DNA from: Dasypus novemcinctus
Taxonomy: Eukaryota; Chordata; Mammalia; Cingulata; Dasypodidae
DNA length: 64,000 nt
NCBI RefSeq assembly: GCF_030445035.2
Contig: NC_080695.1
Location: 57,305,954-57,369,953, forward strand
Reading direction: 5' to 3'
The position numbers and the translations under genes were made by a program. How positions within the stretch are numbered: the stretch's first letter is position 1; each line of letters opens with the position of its first letter. The notes under the pieces are model-generated. The model was not told where the DNA came from. It saw only the letters and a list, made by a program, of their open reading frames with translations, and made no database searches. Below are positions 35,901 to 50,900 of the stretch, piece by piece.

Positions 35901-38900
35901 TAAACAGAGAGGTGCAACTCAATATCAGCACTGTACCAGTGTAGTGTGCCCAATTTCCACTTCTTCCAAGACCTGCCTCCTTGCAGCTCCCTTCCCCCAT
36001 TAGCATCATCAATTATTTTTTCTCCTCCAATCTCCTCTGTCCACAAGCCTGGTCAAATCTTTCCAATCCTAAAAAAATCCTTCTTATTTTGTTCCATCCC
36101 CCTTCCTTTCATCACAAAACCTGTAAAAGCCTCCATTTCCTAGCCATCCAGGTTCTCTTCTAAAATGGAGTTTCTACCTTTTCAATGAGACTGCCCTTTA
36201 GAAGGGAAAGAAAAAAAAATCTTCTAATCATCAACCGCAAGGCCTTTTGTTTTTCCCACCCTCCTTAAAAAATGTCAGCAATACCAACGCTTCTTCAAAT
36301 CCTTTCCCGGTATCCATAGCTGTGGATTTCCTCCCACTCCTGATGACCGATCCTCTCCCCTACCTTTAAGTGTATTATTACTCCACAGATTTGTTCCCGG
36401 TCTCTTAACTGCAGTTACATGCTTGGTGAGTATTCTCCACCTAGCTACCCAACCCAGCTACTCAACCTGTCCAAACTGGAACTCATCATCTTCAAAATTC
36501 TTCCTCTGGACTTGTCTTATTATTAATGCCAACACTAAGATTCTATTCCACAAGGAGCTTCTTTGAAGGACTCCTTTACTTCCCCTTACTTCTTTACTTC
36601 CAAACCCGTCTCAAGGACCACCTTTCTTCTAATGTTGCTAGAATCCACCACTTCCATTCCATTCCCACTGTGCCATCTCGGGTATCTTTTTAAAAAAAAA
36701 GTTTCTTTACAATTATAATTTGCACTCATACTATACTTAAATTTGTGTCACTATCTAATAAATGCTTCTTTCCCCAATCATGAGACAGGATTGTCCATAA
36801 GCCCCAGCACAAGGATGGAGTTCAACAAATATTGCTGAAGGAAATGAATCAAAGGATGTGCGTTCTTTTTCATTGTTGTTATTGTTGCTCTGCATATGGC
36901 AATTATAACAAATGTAATATGTTCAATAAGTGAAAATTAAGGAGAAAAACAGATTATTCAGTACTTACATCCAACTTGAGTAATTTTTCAATAACAAGCT
37001 CCAGAATTTCATGCCTCAAGGTTGGAAAATATACACTAGTTCTTAGTAAGTTATGAACATAACATTCCTAAAACATAAAAAGATAAACATTTCAACAGAG
37101 AATATATTTTATAATAATGTATGCAAGCCATCAATTATACAAACTTTAGTTTCAAAATTTAAATGAATAAAAATATAGATTCTCCAACAACAGAGAAACT
37201 ATATGAATCTGTTATTTTCCTTTTATTGCCATCCTAGTGGGTGGGAATGATGATTTTATTCCAGGTTTGATTGGCATTTCCCTGATGGCTAGTATTTGTT
37301 GGGCATCTTTGCATGTGCTTGTTGACTATTTCTATTATCTTTTGTGCAGAAATATCTACCCAGATACATTCTTTTTAAATCTGTTTTTTTTTTGCCTTTT
37401 TATTACTGAGTTAAAATAATAATAAGAGTTCTTTAAATATCCTATGATTATATTCTAAATACAAGTATATATAATTTATTAACTATTCTAGGTATAAATC
37501 CCTTATGAGATATGATTTTCAAATGTTTCCTCTAATTCTATGGGTTGTCTTTTCACTTTACGGTATCCCTTGAAGTTTAAGAAACAGAACGCTGTGAGTG
37601 AGCAGTCACAAAGTTCTGCCTAGGGCAAAAGATTGTTGGCTGCAGCACATAGAGTGAAGTGTCTGGAATGGTGAGGAAACTGATTCCTAGGGAAGAGGGA
37701 ACACTTGGAACTGGGTAAATAGAGGACAAGGAGAATTCTTACAGCCACATACACAAGCCCAAGACAACACAAGTTCAGAAAGGATCTGGAGGCCCCTATA
37801 CTTTGGCCTGGGGTTATTCTCTAAATTCAGTGTATGAATAAGCCCTCACAAAGTCAATCTGCAAAGATGGGAAAGGTATTTACTTTGTTGTTGTTAGCTG
37901 CTGGCATTCAAAGAAAGCTGTGTCCTAACACTAGCTGGATATAAGCTTAGGGAACACAGGCTTAGAGTCTGAATACCAGAGACAGCAAATTAAAAGATCA
38001 GTATGTCCAGGTTTCAAGAGAAGGTCACAAAACTTAGAAAGAAACAGGAGGCGGTGACCCAGGCAAAAGAGATTAAAGCATTAGAAATGATCAATGAGGA
38101 GAATCATGTGAGACACATCACAAAGATTTTTCAAAAATGGTCCTAAACATGCTGCAAGAGCTAAAAAAACATGGACAAAGAACTAAAAAAAAAAATCAGG
38201 AAAACAATAGATGAACATAAAGAGAATATTAAAAGAGATGGAAATAATGAAAAACAACCAATCAGCTAAAGACCACAGTAAAAGAAATTACTAACTCCCT
38301 AGAGGAATGCCCTGGCAGAAGAAAGAATCAAAGAACTTGAGGATAAGACAAGTGAAATCATCTAGTCTAAGGAGCAGAAAGAAGAATGAAAGAAGAAAAG
38401 TGAACAGAGCCTGAGGGACTCATGAGACATCAGCAAGCATACCAATATATGCATTGTGGGTATCCCAGAGAAGAAAAGAGGAAGGGCCACAGAGAACATT
38501 CAAAAAAATAATGGCTAAAAAACTTCCCCAATTTAATGAAAACATACGTAATATACATTTAAGATGCTCAATGAACTCCAAGCAGAATAAACCCAAATAG
38601 ACCCAAACAGTGGCCTATTACAATCAAACTGTCAAATGTCAAAGACACAGGGAGAATTCTGAAAGCTGAGAGAGAAGCCAGCATGCCACATACAAGGGAG
38701 CCTAATTAACATTAAGTGCCAATTTCTTATCAGAAACCATGCAGGCAAGAAGGCAGTGGGAAGATATATTTAAAATGCTGAATGCTAAAAACTGCTACCC
38801 AGAATTCTATATACAGAAAAACCATCTTTCAAAAATGAGGGAGAGATCAAGACATTCCCAGATAAACAAAAGCTAAGAGAGTTCATCACCACTAGATATG

Positions 38901-41900
38901 CCCTATAAGATATGCTAAAGAACAGATTAAAGGAAAGGGTAACAGACAATAGATGGAAGCTGCATGAAGAAACAAAGATATCTGGTTAGAGTAATAACAT
39001 GGGTAAATACCAATGCCAGTACTATTGAATTTTCGGTTTGTCACCCCACTTATAATTTCCTACAGGATCTAAAAGGCAAACGTATAAATTGCAATGAAAA
39101 ATCAGTGGGTCTGGACTCATTATCATATATATAAGTATATAGACATACATATATATGTGTCCAGAACTGCATAAAGATGGGGGGACAGAAGGGTATAGGA
39201 ACAGTGTGTACTACAGAAGTTAAGACAGCATCAAAGCAAAAGAGATTGTTAATTTAGGATGTTAAATTTAAGTCCCATGGTAACTACAAAGAAAATATGG
39301 GAGAATATGCAAGCTCATAGAGACTGAAATTCAGGTATAGGCTATCAGGAGCAGAGGACAGAAGAAATGGGCAGGTAATGCATATTGCATGATGGGTGTC
39401 GGACTTTGGTTTGGGGAGATGAAAAAGTTTTAGTAATGGAAGGTGGTAATGGCACTGCAAATACTGTGATTAATCCCACTGAATGGTCTAACAGTTTGAA
39501 GCTTTGGTGACTCCCAGAAAAATAGCATGTTTTTAGAAAGGACCAATTTCTGTGCATGTGGGACCCTCTAATTGCATTAGATTCAGTTAAGGGATCTTCT
39601 GATCACTTTTGATTAGATTGCTTTAGGGCATTTAATTGGACTACATCAGTGAGACATGACTTGATCCATTTTGCTGGAATCTTATATAAGGGGAAAACTG
39701 AAAACAAAGACACACAGTGAAAGATAGCTGCCATTTTTACCCTGCCATGTGAGAGAGGACTCCAGAATTGCCTATCACTGCAGAAAGAGAAACCCCAAGA
39801 TAGTGAGAGACAGGCTGAAGGTGGACCAGTCAAAAGTTAAGGTTCAGGCCCAGGAAGAGACCCCTATGCCTGAATGCCCACAGCTGAGCTCAGGGAAAAA
39901 GTGAGCCTGGAGGAGAAGGCAGAGATGGCCACCATCTTGCCTTGCCAAGTGGAAAGAGTCCAGGATTGCCAAAAGTCAACCTTTGGTGAGATAATAATCT
40001 GTGATGATGCCTTAATTTGGACATTTGCACAGTTTCAGAACTGTAAGCTTTTGCCCTAATAAAATCCCTTTATAAAAGCCAACCTATTTTTGGTATTTTG
40101 TTCCCAGCAGCTTTAGCAAACTAAAATAGTATGCTCGGGAATGGATAAGATGAGGAAGTTATGTTGTATATATATTTCCACAATTTAAAAAAGACAGAAA
40201 GAAACAGCATTTAAAAAAACAATGACAGGGAAACGGACTTGGCCCAGTGGTTAGGGCATCCATCTACCACATGGGAGGTCCGCGGTTCAAACCCCAGGCC
40301 TCCTTGACCAGTGTGCAGCTGGCCCATGCGCAGTGCTGATGAGCGCAAGGAGTGCCCTGCCACGCAGGGGTGTCCCCCGTGTAGGGGAGCCCCATGTGCA
40401 AGGAGTGCGCCCGTAAGGAGAGCTGCCCAGTGCGAAAGAAAGTGCAGCCTGCCCAGGAATGGCGCCGCCCACACTTCCCGAGCCGCTGACAACAACAGAA
40501 GTGGACAAAGAAACAAGACGCAGCAAATAGACACAGAGAACAGACAACGGGGGGGCGGGTTAAATAAAAAAATAAATCTTAAAAAAACAATGACAAATAA
40601 GTGCAATATATGATTCTGTCTGGGGTCTAGTAAGGTAAAGGAGAAAAGGCTCAAAGGGTCACTCGGGTATATGAAAAAAATAGGAATACAGACCATAAGC
40701 TTTGTATCAATGTTCAATTTCTTGAACTTGATAACTGCACTTCAGGTGGTTACGTAAGTGAATATGCTTATTCTTAATAAATGTACGTGGCAGTACTAAA
40801 CGTTCAAGGAGCATGATGTATACAACCTAAACTCAAGTGTTCAAAAAATGGAGAGCAAGGAAGAAACAGGAGGGAGGAAGGAAGGGCAAGCAAATGAGGG
40901 GTGCAGTAGGGGTATGTTGGAATTCTCTGTATGGGATTTGCATTATTTTATAACTGAGAGTTTCAAAGTATTTCAAAATAAAAAGTGCTAAAAAAAAAAT
41001 TAACCTTCAATTACTGGGATAAATTCCATGTAGACATGGTATACAAATTCTTTTATATTTGAATTCAGTTTTCTCGTATTTTGTAAAGGATTTTTGCATG
41101 TATATTTATACAAGACAGAGTGGTATTTAACACTCCACTTCAAGCACACTAACACAAAAATTTGCAAAACTATCAACTTTTAAAATATACATAATATCAG
41201 GAAAAAAATCTATGCTTAGGTGGAAACTTAAAATTATTTAAAACTACACAGAAGATCTAAATATTGCACAAAAATTTAAGCAAAATTCATCTACAGAAGA
41301 TTCCGGTTTCATCTTCAAATAAGGCAATACTTATATTTAGCAACACAGGAACGATTAACTTCTAATAGTTCTTAACCATATAAGCATTAAGTTTGTAAAA
41401 ATATTTCTGAAAAGGATCCCACCCCCTAAATGCTCACTGTAGTAACAGGAAAGAGGCATTGGGAATGCCTAATCTCTTGATAAAAAAGATAACTGGGTCA
41501 ATTTCTTAGCCTTGGGTTTAAAATCTAAAAGACAAAACAACTTTTAAGAAAAAGACATAATAATATCAACTAAAACCAAATCACACAAAACAACTTTTCT
41601 ATTATTTTCCCTTTGAAAAGATTTCTTACCAATGTTCTCTCTGATTTTCGAACAAATGGAAATTTTTCCACCAGTATCGGCATAAGAAACCACGGTGTCC
41701 TGTGGGGTATCAACCAATCAATATTAACTGAACTGTCCAGGAAGATATTATTTCCACTCTCAGAACAAATAAATACAGATAAAGGAAACAAGCAGTACCC
41801 TTTCCTTTAATCAACTGGTTCTTAAAAGAAATCAGAGAAATTCTATGACTTTGGGGGTGGGGGGGAGAGAAGCTTCCCAAGTTATATCTGGAAAAAATAT

Positions 41901-44900
41901 TAACTTTGATATCAATAAGCAAATGAGAGGGGGAAGCTTTTTTCCCATAAGCTAAATGAAGAGCTTCAGTTTAAAATACATATATTTTCTACTCTCTATA
42001 TACATTATTTTTAATTCAAAAAATTATTACCTTGGGTGTTTTTGTACGTTAACAGATAATAAAATGGAAGTCCTGCTACCCTTCCAAAAGAAACCAACAA
42101 ACCTGAAAAGGTTTTGAGAAGTGAAATTTTTATTTTTATGGGTTAACACAAAACACCCAGGGGATTCTCACTGAAAATTTTTCTATATTACATCTGTTGA
42201 AGATAAAAGCAAACAACCACTACATAAAGTTTGGGGGAAAATCTCCATATAAGTTTTGAAAAAGTAAACAGAAAATACAGCATTCTGTAAAATGTAATGG
42301 TTCATCAAGAGGACATAAAAACACATGGTATACAACTTGAGTTTTGATGCAATTAACATTTTATGAGGGAAGTGGATTTGGCTCAACTGATAGAGCATCC
42401 GCCTACCACATGGCAAGACCAGGGTTCAAACCCAGGCCTCCTGACCCATGTGGTGAGCTGGCCCATGCGCAGTACTGATATGTGCAGGGAGTGCTGTGCC
42501 ACGTTGGGGTGTCTCCCACGTAAGGGAGCCCCAAGTGCAAGGAGTGCGCCCTGCAAGGAGAGCCATCCTGCGCAAAATAGTGCAGTCTGCCTAGGAGAGG
42601 CACCACACATATGGAGAGCTGACACAGCAAGATGACGCAACAAAAAAAGAGACACAGATTCCCGGTGCCGCTGACAAGAATACAAGCGGACACAGAAGAA
42701 GACACAGCAAATGGACACAGAAAGCAGACAAGAGGGGAGGGGGAGAAGGGAAAATAAATTTTTTTAAAAAATCTTAAAAGACATTTATGATTTTCTATGA
42801 ATTGATCACAATTTTCTTGAGAACTAAACATCATGATTCAAAATAAAAGTATACTCACGATGGGACATATCTCGCTATTATTTGCAAGGCTCTGTGACAT
42901 GTGTCAAAATTTGCAGGAAGATCTATAAAGAAAAATGAGAGGATTAGCATCAAAATAAAACTTTAAAACAGAAAATTACACACTCAAAACCAAAAACACC
43001 TGTTAATCAAAACTCGTTCATAAGAGAAGTTAATAATTTCAAGATTTTTCTCTGCAACCAAGTGTCAGTGAAAACTAAACTGGTTTATTATACCAATAAT
43101 GCATTTAGGGCAATTTTGCATAAAAATGCTAAATACAACAAAGCATTCCCTAAAAAGCTGCCATTTGTTGCAGGCTACTTATTAGAACATGTCCTGGAGT
43201 CGCAAGTACACTTTAACATTCAGCATGTCATCCTCTAAGACAACACACGAGGCATTCTTTGCTTTAATCTTCTTTATACTTACTATCATCTTCATCATCA
43301 GAGTCTGAAACATCCAAGTCACCTTCCTTAATGATTACTCGGGCTTTTGAGAGAAAAAGAAAATGTCTTTTTTTTTTGTCCTTGACTGAAACAACAAACA
43401 GCTCTATAAAAAAGCTTTTTCCTAAGCCCAAACTTTGCAGAATGATAAATCTACAATCTGAAAAAAGTAAAATAACTTCCTTGTTTTTAAAAAGTTAAAA
43501 ATTTCTATTTAAGAATTCTAAGACTGTCAGATGTTCACTAAAGCAAATTACAACCTGCAAAAATCACAGCAACAAGTGAATGAATCTAAACAACTTATGG
43601 AGGTCAGTGTAGAAGGCAAAGGTGTACCAGAATTGGTGTCAAAATATACCTGAAATCTTCCAAGGTGGTGCAATCTCAAAAGTGTACTGGGGAGGCAGGA
43701 TTTTAATAAAGAGAGGTATTTAGAAAAAAAAATCAAAGCAAGCAATAAGTAACCACTTACGAGGCACAAAGTGGGATGCAATCATGCTAAGACAAGGTCT
43801 AAGAAAGACTGTCTGAGCTGATACAAGATTACCAAGGAAAGCCAAGTATTCCTCCACTACCTTCTGACTTCTATTCAACCACTTCAATCTCTAGGGTTGG
43901 GAGAGAGGGAAGACAAGAGAAACATTTTATTTTTGTATACACAGAAAAATATACTATAGATATGTTGATAATAGTATCAATATATACTATTTTCAAAGTA
44001 CTGAATTCCAGATTAATCACCAAGATAAATGATGGACTTACCAATAGAATACTAATAATCTGCTCAAAGTCTTTTGTTAAGTACATGATGGAAGAGCGGA
44101 ATTCTAGCAGCCAGTTAATGATCTGGTCATCCTTAAATTGAACAAAGAAAAGTACTTTCAAAATCATAAGTCCTCTAAAATAACAAGAAAAAAATACCTA
44201 CCTTGCACCAATCACCTAATAATATTTAAGTTGGGGAAAAAAGTCACAAAGTTGGAATTAGGATGAAAAGTTTTTAGCTTATATCAAAACAGAAATATGG
44301 CACAATAAACTTTTCTGATGAAAAAATGGTAATCAAGCAACTGATATACAGTAAAAAGGAGTTAATTAAATGCAATTTTAATGATTAAAACCCTTATAAC
44401 TTTTGTTTGCTCTAAAAAAAAATGAAAATGTTGACACCTTGGACTTTTTTTAAACTGCAGAATTATAGCAGATTCAAATACTGTAAGACCACAATGGACC
44501 AACAGCCATTAACATTTCCTCTGTATTCAAACTGACCTGCAAGTGCGCTGGTATCATTCAATCTAGGCTAATCAATTGGAGTCATCAGTAAATAGTTTTT
44601 TCTAAACTCAAATCTTTAGTTCTCCCACAGGAGAAATCAGATTCTTATTTAAACCAAACAAACTTCAGCTGGTAGAAATACAAGCAGTCCTTTCACTCTG
44701 CATGACTCCAATATGCACAAATTTCAGTTACCAGAGTTTAAATAACACCAGTCTCCTAACACCATGGTTCAAATTTCAGTCACCATGGCATGTTAACTGT
44801 GAGTAGATGCGTAAAGTACAAACTTCACTACCAGCTGTTCAACCCACAAATCACTACATAAATAACAGGCATGCATCATGACTCGTAACAAGTCACTTCA

Positions 44901-47900
44901 CTTCTTTCAAAGTCTGTCACTGTGCATCTGTTATTCTGTCATTCAGACAGGAATACATGTCGTTGTGTTGCCTCCAGGTCTCAAAGTACAGCAAATGCGA
45001 AGTGCAGCAAAGAAATGTGGTAACAACGGAAGTGAAATTCTAATGAAATATAAATGAAATTTTAGAAAGAAAGAGCTGACTGTGTAATATTGACATTGCT
45101 GTCATTTGAGACTCTAAATATGGAGCCAGAAAACTTGGTGAAGGTAAATTTATTAACCTAAATGAGGAAAGTGGTTAGGATGAAAATGTTGAAGATGTCC
45201 CAAACAGAGTGATGAAGACAGTAACTTTCATATGAAAGGAACTCTAAGATATTTTATGACACTGAAAGCACAAAGGAAAAAATACTGGAAGCTGAGCTAA
45301 ACTTACAAAGGAGTATGACAATTCACCAAGGCAAAGAAGAGGTGTGTGCACCATATTACACACTATATGAGAAGGCAATCAGTGTTCAGTTCAAACTACT
45401 TTTGGTAAGTTTTATCTAAAAAATAAAATATTTCAATTCTCAGTGTTTCTAATGTTTTAAATTAAAGTGAACTAAATTAATATTAGTTCTATTTAAAAAC
45501 AAAATCTCCCAGGCAGCGGACTTGGCCCAGTGGTTAGGGCTTCCGTCTACCACATGGGGGGTCCGTGGTTCGGGCCTCCTTCACCCGTGTGGAGCTGACC
45601 CATGTACAGTGCTGATGCGCGCAAGGAGTGCCGTGCCACGCAGGGGTGTCCCCCGCGTAGGGGAGCCACACGTGCAAGGAGCGCACCCCATAAGGAGAGC
45701 TGCCCAGCGCGAAAGAAAGTCCAGCCTGCCCAGAAATGGTGCCGCACACACAGAGAGCTGACACAACACCACCAAAAAAGAAACACAGATTCCCATGCCG
45801 CTGACAACAATAGAAGAGGACAAAGAAGACCCAGCAAATAGACACAGAGAACAAACAACCGGGGTGGGGAGTGAAAGGGGAGAGAAATAAATAAATAAAT
45901 CTTTAAAAAAACCAAAAACATAAAAAAACGAAATCTCCCAATACATTTTTAAACAACAGTATGAGTGTTTTTTAATGCTTGCATGGTCATTTTTGTGGTC
46001 CTGGACTACCACACAAAGCAAGGAATACCTGCATTAAATTGAGAACTTTTCTGGTAAATACCATGGGAATATGTTTATCTACTTTCATCTATTAATTTCA
46101 CTTGCAGTTTTGCAGATTTGTGACAAGAGATGTTCACGGTAGGGTGTTTTGTTTTGTTTTGTTTTTCAATTAGCAAAACCAAAAATAAAAACACACAAAA
46201 AAAGGGAAAAAAGGAAATAACCTAAATATAAAACAAAGGAAAAATGGCTAAGTAAATTGAGTAAAGATGTCCATACATCATGTTTCTAAATAGTTGGGGA
46301 TTTTCCAGAGATCTTACAGATTTCTAATAACCTCACTGTGGTCAGGGAATACATATATAACTTACCATTTGAATGCTTTTAAATGAGTTGCAGTGTGTTT
46401 TATATAAATAATGGTTGAACCATTCCATGAAATATTTTTCAGGCGATAAAAAGGATATTCATAATATTTAGTGACATGGGAAAAATCTAAATAAAAAAAG
46501 AAAACAAGCTATGCATATATTATGGTATGAGTTATGTCAAATAAAGGTATCATTTGTATTCACACACGTATAGCAAACATATATGAGAAAAACCCATAAG
46601 AAAAAGGGCCCTCTTTTGTGTAAGTGGTTAATGCTGATTAAGACCCAGTAGAGGGCAGACACAAATTTTTAAAAAGCAATGCAATATGTACCTATCATGA
46701 TAGACCATAAATAGGCAGTACTATTTAGTGAGGACAACATTATGTGCCAGGCATGGTACGAGGCAACACACACATATCTTTTTCTACCCCTAACAACTCT
46801 GCAAGATGTTATTTCCACTTTACAGTTGAGGAACCTAAAGCTAAAAGACATTAACAAGCATCTTGCCCAATCTGGCAGCCAATAAAGAACTAGGAATCAA
46901 ACCTGTCTGTCAAAGCCTATGCTCTGACCACTCACCCACTAGGCCTTGCAGAAGCTCTCCACCTTTTCCCCACCTTCATTCAACCACTGAGTACTTTCTA
47001 CCTGATATCTATACCATAAACTTCCAGGGCATTGACCGTTTTCTGATGAAACCCCAAGTAACTTGAAAGTGAAATAAAGTAAGGTACTTCTCTGGTGCAC
47101 TCTGGTAATTTCATGCTCACAGCCATTAAGAACGAGAAATCAATGTGGTTCACTAAGGCCACAGGCATGGAGACGATAAGCTAAGTTATGTGTAAATAAA
47201 GAAGAGTTAGGCTCTCCAGCCGCGACCGCGGTGGCAGTGGTGGGAGAAGGGTACAGGGAGGAGGTCTGGCCCTACGGCAGCCATCACTGGGCCACCGCCA
47301 CCACCCGCCTGCCCGGATCGCCGAGGGGGACCTGCCCGAGACAGCGCCTGGCCCACGGATTCGCTTTGGCTCAGCCACACGTATATTTTCCTTCCTCCAT
47401 GATCTCCAACACTTACAAAGTGGAAGAAACTGAGGAGGTACCAGGGATTGAACCCAGGATCTCATTGAACTGAGGACCTTATACATACGAAGCAGGCACT
47501 CCACCACTGAGCTATACCCACTCCCCCACATGGTCACTTTTAAAGCTAGTTTTGGTGAGGAAGTTTTAGTTAACAATTCAAGACTATGAGAATCCATTAC
47601 AGTTTAGAATTTTTAAATTTAAGAATTTTATCTATTTCTGAAGAGAATTTATATAACATATGTCTATCACAAAAAATATTAAAACGAATACATGCACCCA
47701 TAATCCACTTTAATAAGTAAGAGTATTTAAAAAAAAAAGACGAGTTACATCTATCCTATTATTTTCTCCTTTATTTAAGTTATTTTCTCCTTTAAAGATA
47801 AAGTGCAAAAAAATTACAAGGATAATGCTTAAACTGCTCTTGTTTTAAAATAAACCATTCACAAACCTTGACACCTGAGTACTTTATTATTAGAAACAAA

Positions 47901-50900
47901 TTACTTGTGACACACCTCCTAACTAAGAGACACAACTGATGTGATTCTTGGTATATCAAGATACCAAGAATGAGAAGTGCTTATATAAAGTACAGTGCAA
48001 CCCAAAGAAAGAGGTCCTTTCTACCTACAAAGGAAGGTGAGGGTCAATAAAAGCTTCAGAGAGGTGATGCCACAGGAGTCGTATTCACTGGGATTTATCT
48101 TCCCTACAGAGAGAAAAGTACATTTTCAGGAAACTGAAAGTAGTACAGCAAGGCTGGAATATATGGTGAGCAAGTCAACAGACAGATCTGGGAGACAGCT
48201 CAGGGAGGGCCTTGAAAGCCAGTTTTGTAATTAGAAAGGTTGGTTGGAAGTATGGAAAATGGGACTGAATGAAGGAACAACCATGTGCTTTGAGAACTAG
48301 GGAATGCACCACAGAAGAAATCACAGCTGAGCTGGGTCTTGAAGAGTAGGAGGAGGGGTGTACATTTAATGGTAGTAACTGTAACAGTGATAAGAAAACA
48401 GGAGCATAGCACTTATTATGTACCAGGCACTGTTCTATGACAGGAACTAAGATTCTAAGTTATAGATCCATGCGACTCTTTAATCCTCACAACTATGCCA
48501 TGAGGCAGGCAGGTCCTACCACTTGTTCACTTATATATATGGGGACACCAAAGTACAGAAGCAGAGCAACCTGCCCTAGGTCACACAGCTAATAAGGGAG
48601 GGAAGAATATAGTCAGAGCCCATGCTCAAGGAGTTAGCAAAAAAAGATACAAAGCTTTCCTCCAGCCAGAAATAAAAGGCATATGCAAAGGCATGAAGGT
48701 GAAGAGCTGACAAATTCAGGAACTGAAAAATCCAATGAGACTAAACAAAAGATTATATGTGAAGTGTTTGGAAATGAGGGTGGAAAAAAAAAAACACAAC
48801 AGAAAAATGTTGCAGGCTATGCTAAGAAGCTGGTCCCTTTATGCTTTCAAAGGCATGATAATTTTTTAGTAGGGCAATGGCATGCTTAGACATGTTTTAG
48901 AGAGATGATTTAAGTGCACTGTGTAGGAAATGGTTTTTGAGGGTGGAAGGGAGGTATAAGGTTTTCCAAGAATCCAGACAAGAGGGCACAAATGAAACAG
49001 GAAGTCTTGAAAGATTTTTTTCCAAAGTATGTGGTGAGTGAATGGATATCAGAGGTCAGAACATCCAGAAAGAATTCAAGGTTCCTAGCTTAAGAACTGG
49101 GTAAGGAATAAAATCAGGCAAGATAGAGAAAGGTTGCAGGAGGTGTAAGTTTGGGAGAGGTAGAGTTATTTTCAAGCCATGCTAAGTTAAGGGCACCTGT
49201 TACACTTCTGAGTAAATCATATATCCAGCAGGCAATTAAAAAAATCTGGAGCCCATAAGAGCAATCTGAGCTATAGACACAAAATTGGGAGTTAAAAAGA
49301 TACAGGTGGATTTCAAAGCCTTGAAGACATAAGGAGATTGCACAGCAAGAATTTGCAAAGAGGTCAAGTTTGGAAACCCAATCAACACCAAATTTAAGAT
49401 GAAGAACAACTAGTCAAGAGACTGACTACAGATAAAGGCATTACACAAGACAAGAGAATCACAGAAGCTGAAGCAGAGTTTTTACAAAGTGGGTGGCCAA
49501 AGGTGCCAACTGCTATTATACAAAGAACAAGAATGCCACCCAAAAGGTCCACTGTCAGTTTGTAAGAAGTTACTAGTATCCACTGTTAAAATTTCAGCAG
49601 TGGTAAGAGAGGTAGACTTAAATACGACAAGGAAGCGAGAATGTACAGACTGTTGGGAGTAACAACAGAAAAATAACAACTAACAAATACAAAACTCTTT
49701 GTAATTTGAGCCAGGGATGGGCTAAGTGCTCCTCATGGAATCATCTTAAAACCTCCATGAGATAGAAGTTATTATTTTCCTGGTTTTATGAGGAAAACAG
49801 AGGAAGGGAGGTTAAGCAACTTGCCCAAGATGACACAAAAGGATCATTTCATCCCAGTCAATTGGAAACTACTCTTTTCCAATACTGGACAGTGAAGGAA
49901 GAAAAGGGAACCCAACTTACTGGTTGTTTCTACATGGCAAGTATATAGCTTCAAAGACAAGTCTTTTGTTGTGGGTTTTTTTGTTGTTGTTGTTGTTTTT
50001 TAGCATCAGAGACTTGTAACTTGCAAGCCAGTCTAAAGGAAAAAGGTACTGGAAAGAGATGAATTAAAGGCAGGGTTTCTCAACCTTGGCACTACTGATG
50101 TATTGGACCAGATAACTGTTCGTCGTGAAAGGCTCTCTGGTGCACAGTAAGATGTTTGGCAGCATCCCTGTCATCCACCCACCAATGCCAGTAGCAATTC
50201 CACCTGTCTCCCTCCCTGATCATGCTGTGGCAAACAAAATGTTTTCCAAGCATTACCAAATGCTAAATGTCCCCTTGGGGACAAAAGTGCCCCTACCTGG
50301 AAACTTTGCATTAAAAGAAGAAAGTATCTTGGAGAGAGCAAGGATGGAATAGGACCAAAAGTGCAAATCAGTATCTGTATAAAGTGACAATAACTTGGTG
50401 AATGACCAAACACAAAATTAATTACCTTTATGTCTGGATCTGACAGCTGGTTCTTCAGCAACTCAAAATCACTTGTTTCACCCTTAAGAAGGGAGAATAA
50501 AATGATGTTATGATTGCTTTGGTTTCCTATTAAAGATCAACAGCAGGACTTTCAACAATACCTTAACATCTGATGAAATTACAAAACGAACATTATAACT
50601 TTCACAATCAATTGCAGATTATAAAAAGTTAAAATCGCATGTTAATGGGGCCAAGGGGTTTGGAAAAAAGAAAATGCCAAATAACTAAAAGCCATATTTA
50701 ACTATGATATATAGTTATGTATTAACATTTGAATATGACAGCAATATTCTGAGAATTTTCAAAATACATAAGAAAAAGTCTCAGTGTAATGATCCAATTA
50801 ATGGAGAACTAAGATATTATCCATTCATATATATGGATACAAATAGGTATTTTATATATACGGACAGTCATTTACATTTGCCCTCCACTGCTAAGATTTA

